From Chitinophagaceae bacterium (GTDB lineage: Bacteria > Bacteroidota > Bacteroidia > Chitinophagales > Chitinophagaceae): a stretch of DNA of 64,000 bases. The stretch lies in contig CANGYR010000002.1 in the NCBI GenBank assembly GCA_947458275.1, forward strand, positions 186,001 through 250,000. The letters run 5' to 3'. The notes under the pieces were generated by a model. The model was given only the letters and a program-made list of their open reading frames with translations. It did not search any database and had not been told where the DNA came from. This document shows, one piece after another, positions 9,647-19,176 of this stretch (within the stretch, counting starts at the first letter, position 1; each line of letters begins with the position of its first letter). The position numbers and the translations under genes are program-made.

Positions 9647-12235
9647 TTAAAATCTCAGACCTACGCTGGCAAAGAAATTGATGCCATAAGCGTAAAATCT
9701 TCTGTCAGGAAATTTATTGATATTTCTTTCGGCTAAATCAAAACGGAGTTGTTCAAATCCACCCGAAACCACATTCTGATTATTGAGCAGATTATTAATT
9801 CCCATATTAAATGCCAGATATGTTCTTTTCTTTAATGTTTTGAATTTGCGATTCATCATCCAAGAATAACCGGCAAATAAATCAACCGTTGCCTGCGATG
9901 CAAGTCTGGTTTGATTGATGATACTATTCCACTCAACAGATCCGGGATTATACCCATTAACCGCTTTTTCTGTTCTGCGAATAGGATTAAAATCCATGTA
10001 CATGTTATTGAAATAATTGACGTTCAGATTGACAAACCAGAACTTGGGTGAACGGTAATCAAATCCAAAAGTATATGCTTCCTGCGGTGTAGGAACATAA
10101 AAATCTTTAGAGTAAACTGTTACATTCTCTGCAACTACTTCCGCACTGTTATCCACCGTTACTGTTGCATTCTGACGAGTGGTATAACGATAACGTCCAA
10201 TAGCAGCAGCTCCTGTGAGACTTAAACCTTTATATACTTTTGCTTCCGCACCCAGTTCAAGACCGGCATGCATTTTACCAATATTTTCAATAGCATAGTT
10301 AACAAAGTTATTGAACTCATCACTGTAGAAAGTAAGTACATTCAATTGATTCCTGAAAGAGGTGTAATAACCCGTTGCCCTGAATTTCACTTTAGGAGCA
10401 TTCAAAACATATCCCCCTTCAATAGAACTGATTTGTTCAGATTTTACATTGTTCTGAGAAAAATCCCTGGTTCTAGGAGCGATGTAAACATTTTCAAAAA
10501 ATGGCGCTCTTGTCATATATGAACCATTAAGGAAAACATAATTTCTTCCGTTGATTTTGTAGGTGGCTCCTCCTTTAAATGCATAATTATAAAAAGAGTA
10601 GGTTTTTGATTTACCTAAAGAGTTGGTTGGGAAAAGTCCATTCTGAGTATTCCCATTTCTATAAAAACTTGTGAAAGATTGTTCAGTGGAAATAAAGAAG
10701 TCAACTTTAGGTAGTTTGATGACCGTTTGCGCCCAGGCCGAAGCTCTCGAAATATTAATGTCGTAATTAAAACCGAACTTATCTCCCACTTTTAAAATTC
10801 TGTTTGGGTTGTTCAAATCATTAACCCCGGCAGTTGGATTGTTTGGCACAAATCTCTCGGCGAACTGATTGATATCAAGATAGAAATCTCCTCCGAGCAA
10901 ATCGTTGACTTTTTTATAATAGTTATTTCTTTGGTTTTGATATCCGACACCTGCCGAGAAAATGATATTTTCTTTAAGGGCAGTATTGAAGGTGGTATTA
11001 AAATTGAATCTTTTGGTATTGATAATTCTATCTTCCAAAATATAACGGGAGCGTTTACCCATTACCGTATTACCTGTAATGCCGTTGGCATTTTCAATTT
11101 TTTCAAATGAATTATAATTAGCAGCATACAGATTGTCCCAATTAATCTGACGTTTGTTTACATCATTTTTAAGCGCATCATACACTTGTTGACGCAAAGC
11201 GGGATCTTGCTGGAAACTGGGGAGATAACGATAATAATCTGGCCTTGGGTCAGGCGCATTGTACCAGTCAATACCTGAAGTACTTCTGTCTCCTACTGTA
11301 AGCGATGCTGCAGTGAGTAAAGATGTGCGATCATTGGGCTTCCATTCATGACTAAGTATCCCGAAAGGCTGAAAGCTTTTTGCAATACTTGAATTTCTTT
11401 TTTGTCCATTTTGATAACCCCAGTAAGGATTGTAAAAATTCGTACCGGAAAGTTCTCTCATTTCAGGAACCGAAGAACCCTGACGACCACTTTCGGTAGG
11501 TGTAGCAAAAGCAACAAATGACAATAAATGTTTGTCATTTAAACGCTTATCCACTCCTCCATAAAAAGACAATCCATTATAATAGGTACCGTCTGCATAG
11601 CCTTCATTAGCCCAGCGACGAGAAGCCGACATACTGAATGCCCATCCTTTTTTATTTAAACCGGTTGAATGAGTAACCATAAAACGATGTGTATAGTTAC
11701 GATTTGAAATAGCATAATTAACGCTGGTCTGCGCACGTTGATATGAAGCGCGCGTGTCCATATAATTTAAACCACCCAAATCACCATAGGCATAAGGCGT
11801 TGATCTCAACCCAAGTGAATTATCTCTGTTGCGAATAACATCATTCAATCCACCCCATAAACCAAAAGGTGTAAATCCATTATCCAGATTTTCCATGGGA
11901 ACACCGTTCATATAGGTTGAAAATAAATCAGCGTCATATCCTCTGATTCTGAAACGTACCGCACTGAATTTAAAAGAAGCAGCATTAAAAAAAGGATCTC
12001 TGCCGGCAGTAAGCATGGACGATATATTTTGAGCACTACCATCCTGACCGTCATTTTCATCTAAAGAGATAACCGGAATATTGTCTCCCACATCATCTTT
12101 TAATTGTTCTAAAATTGTGGTATCCTGATCATTGCCATTAATAACTTTGTCAGTTTTTTTCTGTGAAAAAACCGATGCGGTTAAAAACAAAAGAACCAAT
12201 GATATCCCCGCTGATTTTGTAAAATTGGTCAACAT
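9647..12235 (-). CDS. TonB-dependent outer membrane receptor (no SusD partner)
   Basis: An 862-residue TonB-dependent receptor. The signal peptide ends near SVFSQ (residue 25). There is no carboxypeptidase-regulatory N-domain. The plug begins with an acidic segment (ISLDENDGQDG) and then shows VRFRIRGYDADLFSTYMNGV, a plug motif for ligand gating. A long barrel follows with abundant aromatic strands and a terminal strand ending FFASVGLRF. It heads the unit with the DUF5689 lipoprotein and the T9SS cargo protein, and is divergent from an exported endonuclease-family gene. It imports an unknown ligand into the periplasm. The neighbourhood suggests breakdown products of nucleic acids or other phosphoesters, but this is inference. 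Confidence 0.85.
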   Translation of the reverse strand: MLTNFTKSAGISLVLLFLTASVFSQKKTDKVINGNDQDTTILEQLKDDVGDNIPVISLDENDGQDGSAQNISSMLTAGRDPFFNAASFKFSAVRFRIRGYDADLFSTYMNGVPMENLDNGFTPFGLWGGLNDVIRNRDNSLGLRSTPYAYGDLGGLNYMDTRASYQRAQTSVNYAISNRNYTHRFMVTHSTGLNKKGWAFSMSASRRWANEGYADGTYYNGLSFYGGVDKRLNDKHLLSFVAFATPTESGRQGSSVPEMRELSGTNFYNPYWGYQNGQKRNSSIAKSFQPFGILSHEWKPNDRTSLLTAASLTVGDRSTSGIDWYNAPDPRPDYYRYLPSFQQDPALRQQVYDALKNDVNKRQINWDNLYAANYNSFEKIENANGITGNTVMGKRSRYILEDRIINTKRFNFNTTFNTALKENIIFSAGVGYQNQRNNYYKKVNDLLGGDFYLDINQFAERFVPNNPTAGVNDLNNPNRILKVGDKFGFNYDINISRASAWAQTVIKLPKVDFFISTEQSFTSFYRNGNTQNGLFPTNSLGKSKTYSFYNYAFKGGATYKINGRNYVFLNGSYMTRAPFFENVYIAPRTRDFSQNNVKSEQISSIEGGYVLNAPKVKFRATGYYTSFRNQLNVLTFYSDEFNNFVNYAIENIGKMHAGLELGAEAKVYKGLSLTGAAAIGRYRYTTRQNATVTVDNSAEVVAENVTVYSKDFYVPTPQEAYTFGFDYRSPKFWFVNLNVNYFNNMYMDFNPIRRTEKAVNGYNPGSVEWNSIINQTRLASQATVDLFAGYSWMMNRKFKTLKKRTYLAFNMGINNLLNNQNVVSGGFEQLRFDLAERNINKFPDRRFYAYGINFFASVGLRF

Positions 12236-12256
12236 AGCTTTTTTTGGTTAAGAGGT

Positions 12257-12288
12257 CAAAGTTAGCGTTATCAGTCAAATTAGAACAA
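12257..12288 (-). promoter_or_regulatory. promoter of the TonB-receptor unit
   Basis: The minus strand shows TTG (12288-12286), a 21-base spacer and TAACTTTG (12264-12257). This matches the Bacteroidota -33 TTG / -7 TAnnTTTG arrangement just upstream of the receptor start. Spacing is about two bases longer than at the fusA promoter in this window. Confidence 0.6.
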
Positions 12289-12509
12289 AAAATCTTAAGT
12301 ATTACAATTATTTAATAACATATCATAAGAATGGCATCCGCAAATATTATTCTTACAAAAAAATAGTTTTGGTATATTTACCAATCAATGTTAAGAGTAA
12401 CTTTCTTCCTTCAATTAAATGAAATACATTATATAAAATACTCTTTAGAAAAACTACTGGTCATTACAACAAACAATGTAGCTTCTCTAGATGTAAAAAT
12501 TAATTTAAA

Positions 12510-13562
12510 ATGAAAAAAATTATCCTGCTGGCGAACTTGTTGATAATCAGCATGTCATGCCTGGCTCAGAAAAATAATTATAAAGTTTCGCTGATTGGTT
12601 TTTACAACCTGGAGAATTTATACGACACCATCAATAATCCCAATGTTGATGATGAAGAGTTTTTGCCAACCAGCGCGAGACAATATAATAGTCGTATTTA
12701 TTGGGACAAACTGGATCGTTTGTCTGATGTGATTTCTCAAATGGGGACAGATATCAATCCAGACGGATTGGCTATGTTGGGTGTTGCTGAAATAGAGAAT
12801 GATACTGTTCTCACAGATTTAATTAATACTCCCAAACTAAAAAACAGGAACTGGAAATTTGAGCATTACAATTCTCCCGACAAAAGAGGTGTGGATGTAG
12901 CTTTTTTCTACAATCCAAAATATTTCAAAGTACTTTTCAGTGCTCCCCTGTTTGTACAATTGCCCGGTGGCTCTAAAGACTCTTATTTTACAAGGGACAT
13001 ATTATATGTAAAGGGCTTGATGGATGGCGATACTGTTCATGTATTTGTAAATCACTGGCCTTCCAGATCAGGAGGTGAAGAGCGTTCCATACCGGCCAGG
13101 GCAGCAGCTGCAGCCACTGCAAAAAAAAGAATTGATTCAATCATGTCTATCAATCCTTTCAGTAAGATTGTATTAATGGGCGACTTAAATGACGACCCTG
13201 TTAGTCCCAGTCTTACTAAAGTAATTGGCGCTAAAGGAAAAATAAGTGAAACCAAAGAATCAGATATGTATAATCCATGGGTGGAGATGTATAAGAATGG
13301 TATAGGGACTTCTCCTTATCAGGATGCATGGGGACTATTTGACCAGGTTTTATTTTCCGGTGCATGGATAAATAAAGAACAGAAAGGGTATCATTATTAT
13401 AAGCATTACCTTTTCAACAGAGAGTTTATGGTGCAGAAAACCGGCAAGTGGAGAGGTTACAGTAAAAGAACCTGGGATGGCATTGTATATAATTATGGTT
13501 ACAGCGATCACTTTCCGGTTTATATTATGATGATAAAAAAAATAGATACTCCTTCAAAGTAA
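12510..13562 (+). CDS. exported endonuclease/exonuclease/phosphatase-family protein
   Basis: A 350-residue enzyme of the EEP (DNase I/exonuclease III) superfamily with a signal peptide (LLIISMSCLAQ). Family residues are visible: Asn in FYNLEN (31-36), the metal-binding Glu in GVAEIEND (91-98), NHWPSR (181-186), GDLNDDP (224-230) and the C-terminal SDHFPV with the catalytic Asp-His pair. This family hydrolyses phosphodiesters (nucleic acids) or phosphomonoesters. Periplasmic or surface location follows from the signal peptide; Cys17 could be lipidated, but the lipobox is poor. It is divergent from the TonB-receptor/DUF5689 unit, and both probably serve the same uptake pathway. The substrate cannot be decided from sequence alone. 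Confidence 0.85.
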   Translation: MKKIILLANLLIISMSCLAQKNNYKVSLIGFYNLENLYDTINNPNVDDEEFLPTSARQYNSRIYWDKLDRLSDVISQMGTDINPDGLAMLGVAEIENDTVLTDLINTPKLKNRNWKFEHYNSPDKRGVDVAFFYNPKYFKVLFSAPLFVQLPGGSKDSYFTRDILYVKGLMDGDTVHVFVNHWPSRSGGEERSIPARAAAAATAKKRIDSIMSINPFSKIVLMGDLNDDPVSPSLTKVIGAKGKISETKESDMYNPWVEMYKNGIGTSPYQDAWGLFDQVLFSGAWINKEQKGYHYYKHYLFNREFMVQKTGKWRGYSKRTWDGIVYNYGYSDHFPVYIMMIKKIDTPSK

Positions 13563-13824
13563 TTTGATTTTTCAACCCGTTTTTTGTTTTTGGAAGCCTT
13601 TAGAAAAAAGGATTTAGATTGTTGCGGATTTTAATCAGAGATGAATAATCATTGTATTTATTTATCTGCGATTAACATACATGTCGTTCCTACGGAACTC
13701 ATTTTATCCAACTATTTTGAAGCAACAGACATTTTGTTCCTACGGAACAAAAAACCATACAGCACACCCACAATTTTGAATGGAACATGGTTTTAACCAT
13801 GAGAAAATGAATAACACCAAACTA
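13563..13824. repeat. REP-like cluster of three short palindromes
   Basis: A non-coding stretch after the nuclease gene. GTTCCTACGGAAC occurs twice, at 13686-13698 and 13736-13748, exactly 50 bases apart; the second copy extends to 9-base arms (13732-13752, loop TAC). A third palindrome, CATGGTT-TT-AACCATG, lies at 13786-13801. No coding potential was seen. I recall similar palindromes dispersed between genes in Bacteroidota genomes, but copy number cannot be judged from one window. Confidence 0.7.
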
Positions 13825-13857
13825 AAAATCCCCTCTCTTTCGAAAGGGGATTTTTTA
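13825..13857. terminator. bidirectional terminator between nuclease gene and fusA
   Basis: The hairpin AAATCCCC-(loop)-GGGGATTT is followed by a T-run on the plus strand and by a shorter T-run on the minus strand. It lies 18 bases beyond the fusA stop and can end both convergent transcripts. Confidence 0.8.
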
Positions 13858-13874
13858 TTCTAGTTTCAGAAAAA

Positions 13875-16025
13875 TTAATCTTCTACTTTCATTTTCCCTT
13901 TTGCTTTTGCGATTACTTCCTCAGCAACGTTGGTTGGTGCAGGAGCGTAATGACTGAACTCCATAGTTGAAGTAGCACGACCACTCGACAAAGAACGCAA
14001 TTGCGTAACGTAACCAAACATCTCACTCAAAGGAACTTTTGCTTTGATTACCTGTACGCCATGTCTGCTGTCCATTCCCTCAAGCATACCGCGACGACGG
14101 TTAAGGTCACCGGTTACATCACCCATGTATTGATCGGGAGTTAATACTTCCACTTTCATGATAGGCTCAAGCAATACTGGCTTAGCCTTACGACCAGCTT
14201 CGCGGAAACCTTGTTTAGCACACAATTCAAATGAAATTGCATCAGAATCCACATCATGGTAGCTACCATCAAATACCCTTACTTTCATATCCACTATTGG
14301 ATAACCTGCAAGGACACCGGTACTCATGCTCGAAGTAAATCCTTTAATGATTGGTGCAATAAACTCTTTTGGAATACTACCTCCGAAAATTTCATTTACA
14401 AACTGCATTCCACCCAATGGATTTTCTTTCAGCCATTCTTCATCAGCAGGCCCGATAGAGAATGCGATATCACCGAATTTACCTCTACCACCCGTTTGTT
14501 TCTTGTACACCTCTCTGTGTTCAATAGAAACCCTGAAGGCTTCTTTATATGCCACCATCGGAGCGCCCTGATTGATTTCTACTTTAAATTCACGCTTCAT
14601 CCTGTCTACAATGATTTCCAAGTGCAACTCTCCCATTCCACTCAAAATAGTCTGTCCTGTTTCTTCGTCTGTGCGTACACGTAATGTAGGATCTTCTTCT
14701 ACCAGTTTAGCGATAGCCATACCCATTTTATCAACGTCGGCCTGTGTTTTTGGCTCAACAGCGATAGAGATAACCGGCTCAGGGAAAGTCATTGCTTCCA
14801 ACACTATTGGATGATTTTCATCGCAAAGTGTATCACCTGTTTTGATATCTTTAAATCCTACACCCGCACCGATATCACCGGCTTCGATGAAGTCGATTGG
14901 GTTTTGTTTGTTCGCATGCATCTGCATGATACGGCTGATACGCTCTTTTTTACCTGTTCTGGTATTTAGAACATAAGAACCTGCATCCAATCTACCACTG
15001 TATGCCCTGAAGAATGCCAGTCTTCCTACGAAAGGATCTGTCATGATTTTGAAGGCAAGTGCAGCAAATGGCTCTTTTGCATCTGCTTTACGGGTAAGTT
15101 CTTCTCCGTTATCAGGATTTGTTCCCTGAACGGCATCGATATCCAAAGGACCGGGTAGGTAGCGACAAATAGCATCCAACGCAGTTTGAACTCCTTTGTT
15201 TTTGAAAGAAGAACCACACATCATTGGAATGATAGAAATATCAATTACCGCTTTACGGATCGCTTCATGCATCTCATTTTCAGTAATGCTGTTGGGATCT
15301 TCAAAGAATTTTTCAAGTAATTTGTCATCATATTCCGCAATAGCTTCCACAAGGTGCTGTCTCCATTCATTTACTTCTTCCACCATATCCTCCGGAATAG
15401 GAACTTCTTTGTAAGTCATACCCTGTGTGGCATCATCCCATACCATTCCTTTCATGGTAATCAAATCCACCACGCCTTTAAAATTATCTTCCGCACCGAT
15501 TGGTAACTGAAGAGGAACAGCTTTTGCTCCAAGCATTTCTTTTACTTGCTTAACAACATTTAAAAAGTCGGCACCGCTGCGATCCATTTTATTTACGAAT
15601 CCGATACGGGGAACTTTATAACGATTTGCCTGACGCCAAACTGTTTCAGATTGAGGTTCTACCCCTGATACAGCGCAGAACAATGCAAGCAAACCATCCA
15701 GTACACGAAGAGAACGCTCCACCTCAACGGTAAAGTCCACGTGACCGGGAGTATCAATAATGTTGAATTTGAATTGTTTGGTATCTGCATTTTTTTGTCC
15801 CTGAGTGGTAGGGAAATTCCAAAAACAAGTTGTAGCAGCAGATGTAATGGTGATACCTCTCTCTTGTTCCTGAGCCATCCAGTCCATCGTAGCTGCACCT
15901 TCGTGCACCTCTCCGATTTTGTGATTCACACCGGTGTAGTATAAGATACGCTCGGTGGTAGTGGTTTTACCTGCATCAATGTGAGCGGCAATTCCAAAAT
16001 TTCGTTGATAACGTAAATCTGACAT
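13875..16025 (-). CDS. fusA: elongation factor G
   Basis: A 716-residue translocation GTPase. The G1 loop AHIDAGKT is at residues 14-21, followed by switch motif RGITI, G3 DTPGH at 91-95 and G4 NKMD at 145-148. Domains II-V continue to the end, with the conserved domain IV/V segments [10 protein letters not shown] and [19 protein letters not shown]. Length is normal. It is not adjacent to rpsL-rpsG, which lie about 5.5 kb upstream on the same strand, and no rpsJ follows, so it is transcribed alone from its own promoter. The leader is long, about 175 bases. Confidence 0.97.
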   Translation of the reverse strand: MSDLRYQRNFGIAAHIDAGKTTTTERILYYTGVNHKIGEVHEGAATMDWMAQEQERGITITSAATTCFWNFPTTQGQKNADTKQFKFNIIDTPGHVDFTVEVERSLRVLDGLLALFCAVSGVEPQSETVWRQANRYKVPRIGFVNKMDRSGADFLNVVKQVKEMLGAKAVPLQLPIGAEDNFKGVVDLITMKGMVWDDATQGMTYKEVPIPEDMVEEVNEWRQHLVEAIAEYDDKLLEKFFEDPNSITENEMHEAIRKAVIDISIIPMMCGSSFKNKGVQTALDAICRYLPGPLDIDAVQGTNPDNGEELTRKADAKEPFAALAFKIMTDPFVGRLAFFRAYSGRLDAGSYVLNTRTGKKERISRIMQMHANKQNPIDFIEAGDIGAGVGFKDIKTGDTLCDENHPIVLEAMTFPEPVISIAVEPKTQADVDKMGMAIAKLVEEDPTLRVRTDEETGQTILSGMGELHLEIIVDRMKREFKVEINQGAPMVAYKEAFRVSIEHREVYKKQTGGRGKFGDIAFSIGPADEEWLKENPLGGMQFVNEIFGGSIPKEFIAPIIKGFTSSMSTGVLAGYPIVDMKVRVFDGSYHDVDSDAISFELCAKQGFREAGRKAKPVLLEPIMKVEVLTPDQYMGDVTGDLNRRRGMLEGMDSRHGVQVIKAKVPLSEMFGYVTQLRSLSSGRATSTMEFSHYAPAPTNVAEEVIAKAKGKMKVED

Positions 16026-16333
16026 TTTTTTTTATTTAAATATGAATTATTAGAAACTTAATTTGATAAAGACTGATTGTGAGTCGACCATTTGGTCTGT
16101 GATCGGAATCGTTTTTAATTCCTTTGGGGTTGATATGAAGGTTTAGGCTCTCATGTTATGCTAAATAGTTCAAAACAGAAGAAGTTTTTTGAATCTTTTA
16201 GCGCTGCAAAGTTAATGCAATCTGATCATTATTCAAATAGAAAAGGATTTTTGTTAAATAATAACTATTTATCATACGTAATGTAGTAAGAATAAACTTT
16301 GAATGGTTAATTTTGAAAGAAAAATCCAGTTGC
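16026..16333. other. divergent intergenic region between fusA and the DUF4919 gene
   Basis: About 300 bases without a gene. It holds the fusA promoter (separate entry) and the roughly 175-base fusA leader. Toward the plus-strand gene there is an imperfect promoter-like AAACTTTG at 16296-16303. No RNA gene was recognised. Confidence 0.55.
16207..16236 (-). promoter_or_regulatory. fusA promoter
   Basis: The minus strand carries TTG (16236-16234), a 19-base spacer and TAACTTTG (16214-16207). This is a full match to the Bacteroidota -33/-7 pattern. The implied start of transcription near 16200 leaves a leader of about 175 bases before the fusA ATG. Confidence 0.65.
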
Positions 16334-17176
16334 ATGAAAAAAAGAATTTTTCTTTACTTCATAATTTGTTTGCAGTTTAATCATATCTCTGCACAGACAA
16401 CCGACATTGTTGGCCCCGCTTTCGTTTATGAAAGAGATTTCAAACAGATACTTGATCAGACACAGGACAAAAACAGCGATTTATACTATCAGAAATTGCT
16501 GATCCGATTTTTGAATAATGATAGCGCCCTTACTAAGTCAGAAACACTGGCACTGATGATTGGATATACAGAACAGCCGCATTTCAAGCCCCTGGAAGAT
16601 ATGGAAAAGGAGAATGAGATTTTTGAAGATAACAATAACGGAGCATGCAGAGCTGCCCTGACAAAATCCAAAAATTATTTACCTACTCATCCGCTGAGTT
16701 TACTGGTATTGAGAGAAATTTCTTACGCGTATACTCAACTGGGGAAAAATTATCAGAAGGATATGATACTCGATAGCGCCGTTCTTTATCAGGACAGTGC
16801 AAAATATTTTATGGATTTGAATGATAAAATTATGGAAGCCATGATTTACAGCGGTAAAGGCAGAACCCCCGAAACTCCCATTTTTTCATTGGGCTTGGCA
16901 GACGGAGAGCATTTTATCCCCAACGTAGGATTCAAAGTCGAAAAAAAAGATACACAATGGAACAAAAAGGGACATTTTCTGGAAGTTATCAATGCAATGG
17001 ATGGACTTAATGAAAAAATATTTTATTTCAATATTCAGCATGCCAAATTAAAAATTGATAATGATAAGGCAGATGTGATGACTGAAAAGAAAAATAAAAA
17101 AGAATTAAATAAAAAGAATAAAAAAGAAAACAAGAAGAATAAAGATACACCGACAGATGGGGCGATACCCAATTAA
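16334..17176 (+). CDS. exported DUF4919-like protein
   Basis: A 280-residue exported protein. The ATG at 16334 is preferred over an in-frame TTG 21 bases upstream because it gives a compact signal peptide (MKKRIFLYFIICLQF, then HISAQ). The body fits the DUF4919 pattern: a helical N-half with YYQKLLIRFLNNDSALTKSE, and a later half with GKGRTPETPIF and GHFLEVINAMDGLNEKIFYF. The C-terminus is a low-complexity Lys/Asn tail of about 25 residues ending in DGAIPN. The function of the family is unknown. It lies 32 bases upstream of a T9SS cargo gene on the same strand and may be cotranscribed with it. Confidence 0.7.
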   Translation: MKKRIFLYFIICLQFNHISAQTTDIVGPAFVYERDFKQILDQTQDKNSDLYYQKLLIRFLNNDSALTKSETLALMIGYTEQPHFKPLEDMEKENEIFEDNNNGACRAALTKSKNYLPTHPLSLLVLREISYAYTQLGKNYQKDMILDSAVLYQDSAKYFMDLNDKIMEAMIYSGKGRTPETPIFSLGLADGEHFIPNVGFKVEKKDTQWNKKGHFLEVINAMDGLNEKIFYFNIQHAKLKIDNDKADVMTEKKNKKELNKKNKKENKKNKDTPTDGAIPN

Positions 17177-17208
17177 ATAAAATAATTTTATTTTAGTACC
17201 TTTCCATT

Positions 17209-19161
17209 GTGAATATCCAAATCATCAGTGCCGTGAAAGTAAATCTGACATTCAGAATATTTTTACTTGTCTGCTTTCTTTTTTTCTCTCCTTTTATATA
17301 TGCGCAAACTTTTCTCAGTTCAACAGGCGGAGATATTCCTGATGGTGCTTCTGCACCTACCACATATTCTATTGATGTAACGGGAGTAGGAGCAATCAAC
17401 AACAGTTATGGAGTTGCCAGTGTTTGTCTGGATATTAAACATAGTTGGGTAGGTGACCTTGAAATTTTCATACAATCTCCTGACGGAACAACAGTTCCCC
17501 TGAGTAAACAAAACGGCGCATCCGGCGACAACTTCACAGGAACTTGTTTTAATGGAACTGCCTCCGTTCCTGTAAGCAATGGTAAACCGCCTTTTTCCGG
17601 GGAGTATACACCTGATGGCGCGTTGAGTAATCTTAATAATGGTCAGAATGCGGACGGACAATGGAAACTTTTGATTCAGGATCTGTATCAGGGAGGTGAA
17701 GGTAAACTAAACAGCTGGAGCATTACCTTCAACAATACGCCCGCTCCCCCGCCACGACCTATTCCTCTTTGTACAGGAAACCCTCCCGCAGGGAATACCT
17801 GCGCCATAGCATCCCCCGTTTGTAATTTCAACGGCTACTGCGGTAACACCTCCGGCACTTATTCTGCCGACTTCTGGCCCGAATTAAAAGCTGCATTTTG
17901 CGGAGACATCATTGATAATAATTCATTCGTAACCTTCGTAGCTTCCGAAACAAAATCTGTTTTTAATATTTGGATAGACAATAGCCAAAATGGCGAAGGG
18001 ATTCAAATTATGTTCTTCAGTAGCACATCCTGCGGTTCAGGCCCTGTAGTAAATCATGGTTGTTATTCACAGATAAAACCCGGCGTCTATCCTTATGTGA
18101 TAAAAGCTAACAATCTTACCCCCGGAAAATTGTATTATCTGATGTTTGACGGATTTTCCGGAGACGTATGCGATTATACCATTGAACCTGTTTCCGGAGT
18201 AAATATTCTCAAAATCAACGCCTCCAGCAAAGCAGTTTGCAAGGGAGTACCAATTACATTAAATGCATCCGGAGCGAACGGAATTTACAACTGGAGCGGT
18301 CCAAATCTGGTGAATACCAGTGGCCCAAATGTTACCGCCCTACCAACCGAAAATGCCACCTATACAGTTACACTCGATGCACCCATCGGCAACTGCTCCA
18401 TCAGTCAGGATATTAAAATAAATGTAAATCAAAAACCCGTTCTGGGCCCTGATAAGACTGATACTATTTGCAAAGGGAAATCAATAGATATCACACAAAA
18501 ATTTATTACCAGTCTGCTTGACGTGGAATGGACCAAAGACGGAGTACCCGTGACTGCTCCTAACCTGGTGAAAGATTCTGGATTGTACAGAATCGATGCA
18601 GAAAACTTACTGGGATGTAAGGACACCGCATTTTTGTATGTTGCTTTTCAAAAACCTTTGATTGCCAATGCGGGAAATGATACAATCGCTGTAAGAAATA
18701 CACCCCACCAACTCATTGCTACCGGTGGTGAATCTTATGAATGGAGTCCTCGCGGACCACTCAACTCTGAAACCATTTACAATCCTCTCGCCACATTAAG
18801 GGATGATCAGCAGTTTATTGTCACCGTTTCAAATTCAAAAGGTTGTTCAGCTAAAGACACGGTGTTTGTAAAAGTGTACAACGGTCCCACCTATTACGTT
18901 CCTAATGCTTTTTCTCCCAATGATGATGGCATCAATGATATCTTCAGACCTATTCCGGTAGGCATTGTCAATACTGTTTCTTTTAATGTATACAACAGAG
19001 CCGGCATGCTGCTTTATACCGGTAACCGTTGGTTGAAAGGATGGAATGGAATTTACAATGGCAGACAACAACCCGCAGGTTCTTATGTTTGGGTGATAAA
19101 AGGTCTTGATAAAAATGGCAAAACCATTACAATGTCAGGATCGGTTTTATTAATCCGATAA
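17209..19161 (+). CDS. P-domain T9SS cargo protein (type B sorting domain)
   Basis: A 650-residue secreted protein. The signal peptide ends at FIYAQ (about residue 33). A proprotein-convertase P/homo B domain follows (about 35-175; KHSWVGDLEIFIQSPDGT, QDLYQGGEGKLNSWSI). A Cys-rich central segment and two Ig-like domains come next. The C-terminal gliding-motility-associated type B sorting domain begins YVPNAFSPNDDGINDIF and ends MSGSVLLIR. P-domains usually accompany a protease domain; here none is visible, so this is probably an adhesin or binding protein exported by the T9SS. The start is GTG at 17209, or an in-frame GTG 24 bases later. It converges on the FecA-like receptor gene. Confidence 0.85.
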   Translation: MNIQIISAVKVNLTFRIFLLVCFLFFSPFIYAQTFLSSTGGDIPDGASAPTTYSIDVTGVGAINNSYGVASVCLDIKHSWVGDLEIFIQSPDGTTVPLSKQNGASGDNFTGTCFNGTASVPVSNGKPPFSGEYTPDGALSNLNNGQNADGQWKLLIQDLYQGGEGKLNSWSITFNNTPAPPPRPIPLCTGNPPAGNTCAIASPVCNFNGYCGNTSGTYSADFWPELKAAFCGDIIDNNSFVTFVASETKSVFNIWIDNSQNGEGIQIMFFSSTSCGSGPVVNHGCYSQIKPGVYPYVIKANNLTPGKLYYLMFDGFSGDVCDYTIEPVSGVNILKINASSKAVCKGVPITLNASGANGIYNWSGPNLVNTSGPNVTALPTENATYTVTLDAPIGNCSISQDIKINVNQKPVLGPDKTDTICKGKSIDITQKFITSLLDVEWTKDGVPVTAPNLVKDSGLYRIDAENLLGCKDTAFLYVAFQKPLIANAGNDTIAVRNTPHQLIATGGESYEWSPRGPLNSETIYNPLATLRDDQQFIVTVSNSKGCSAKDTVFVKVYNGPTYYVPNAFSPNDDGINDIFRPIPVGIVNTVSFNVYNRAGMLLYTGNRWLKGWNGIYNGRQQPAGSYVWVIKGLDKNGKTITMSGSVLLIR

Positions 19162-19176
19162 GATCTTCACAAATAA

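Noticed and set aside
14256..14684. 142-residue plus-strand frame inside fusA
   Set aside because: Antisense shadow of a strongly conserved gene; codon constraint of EF-G explains the long open frame.
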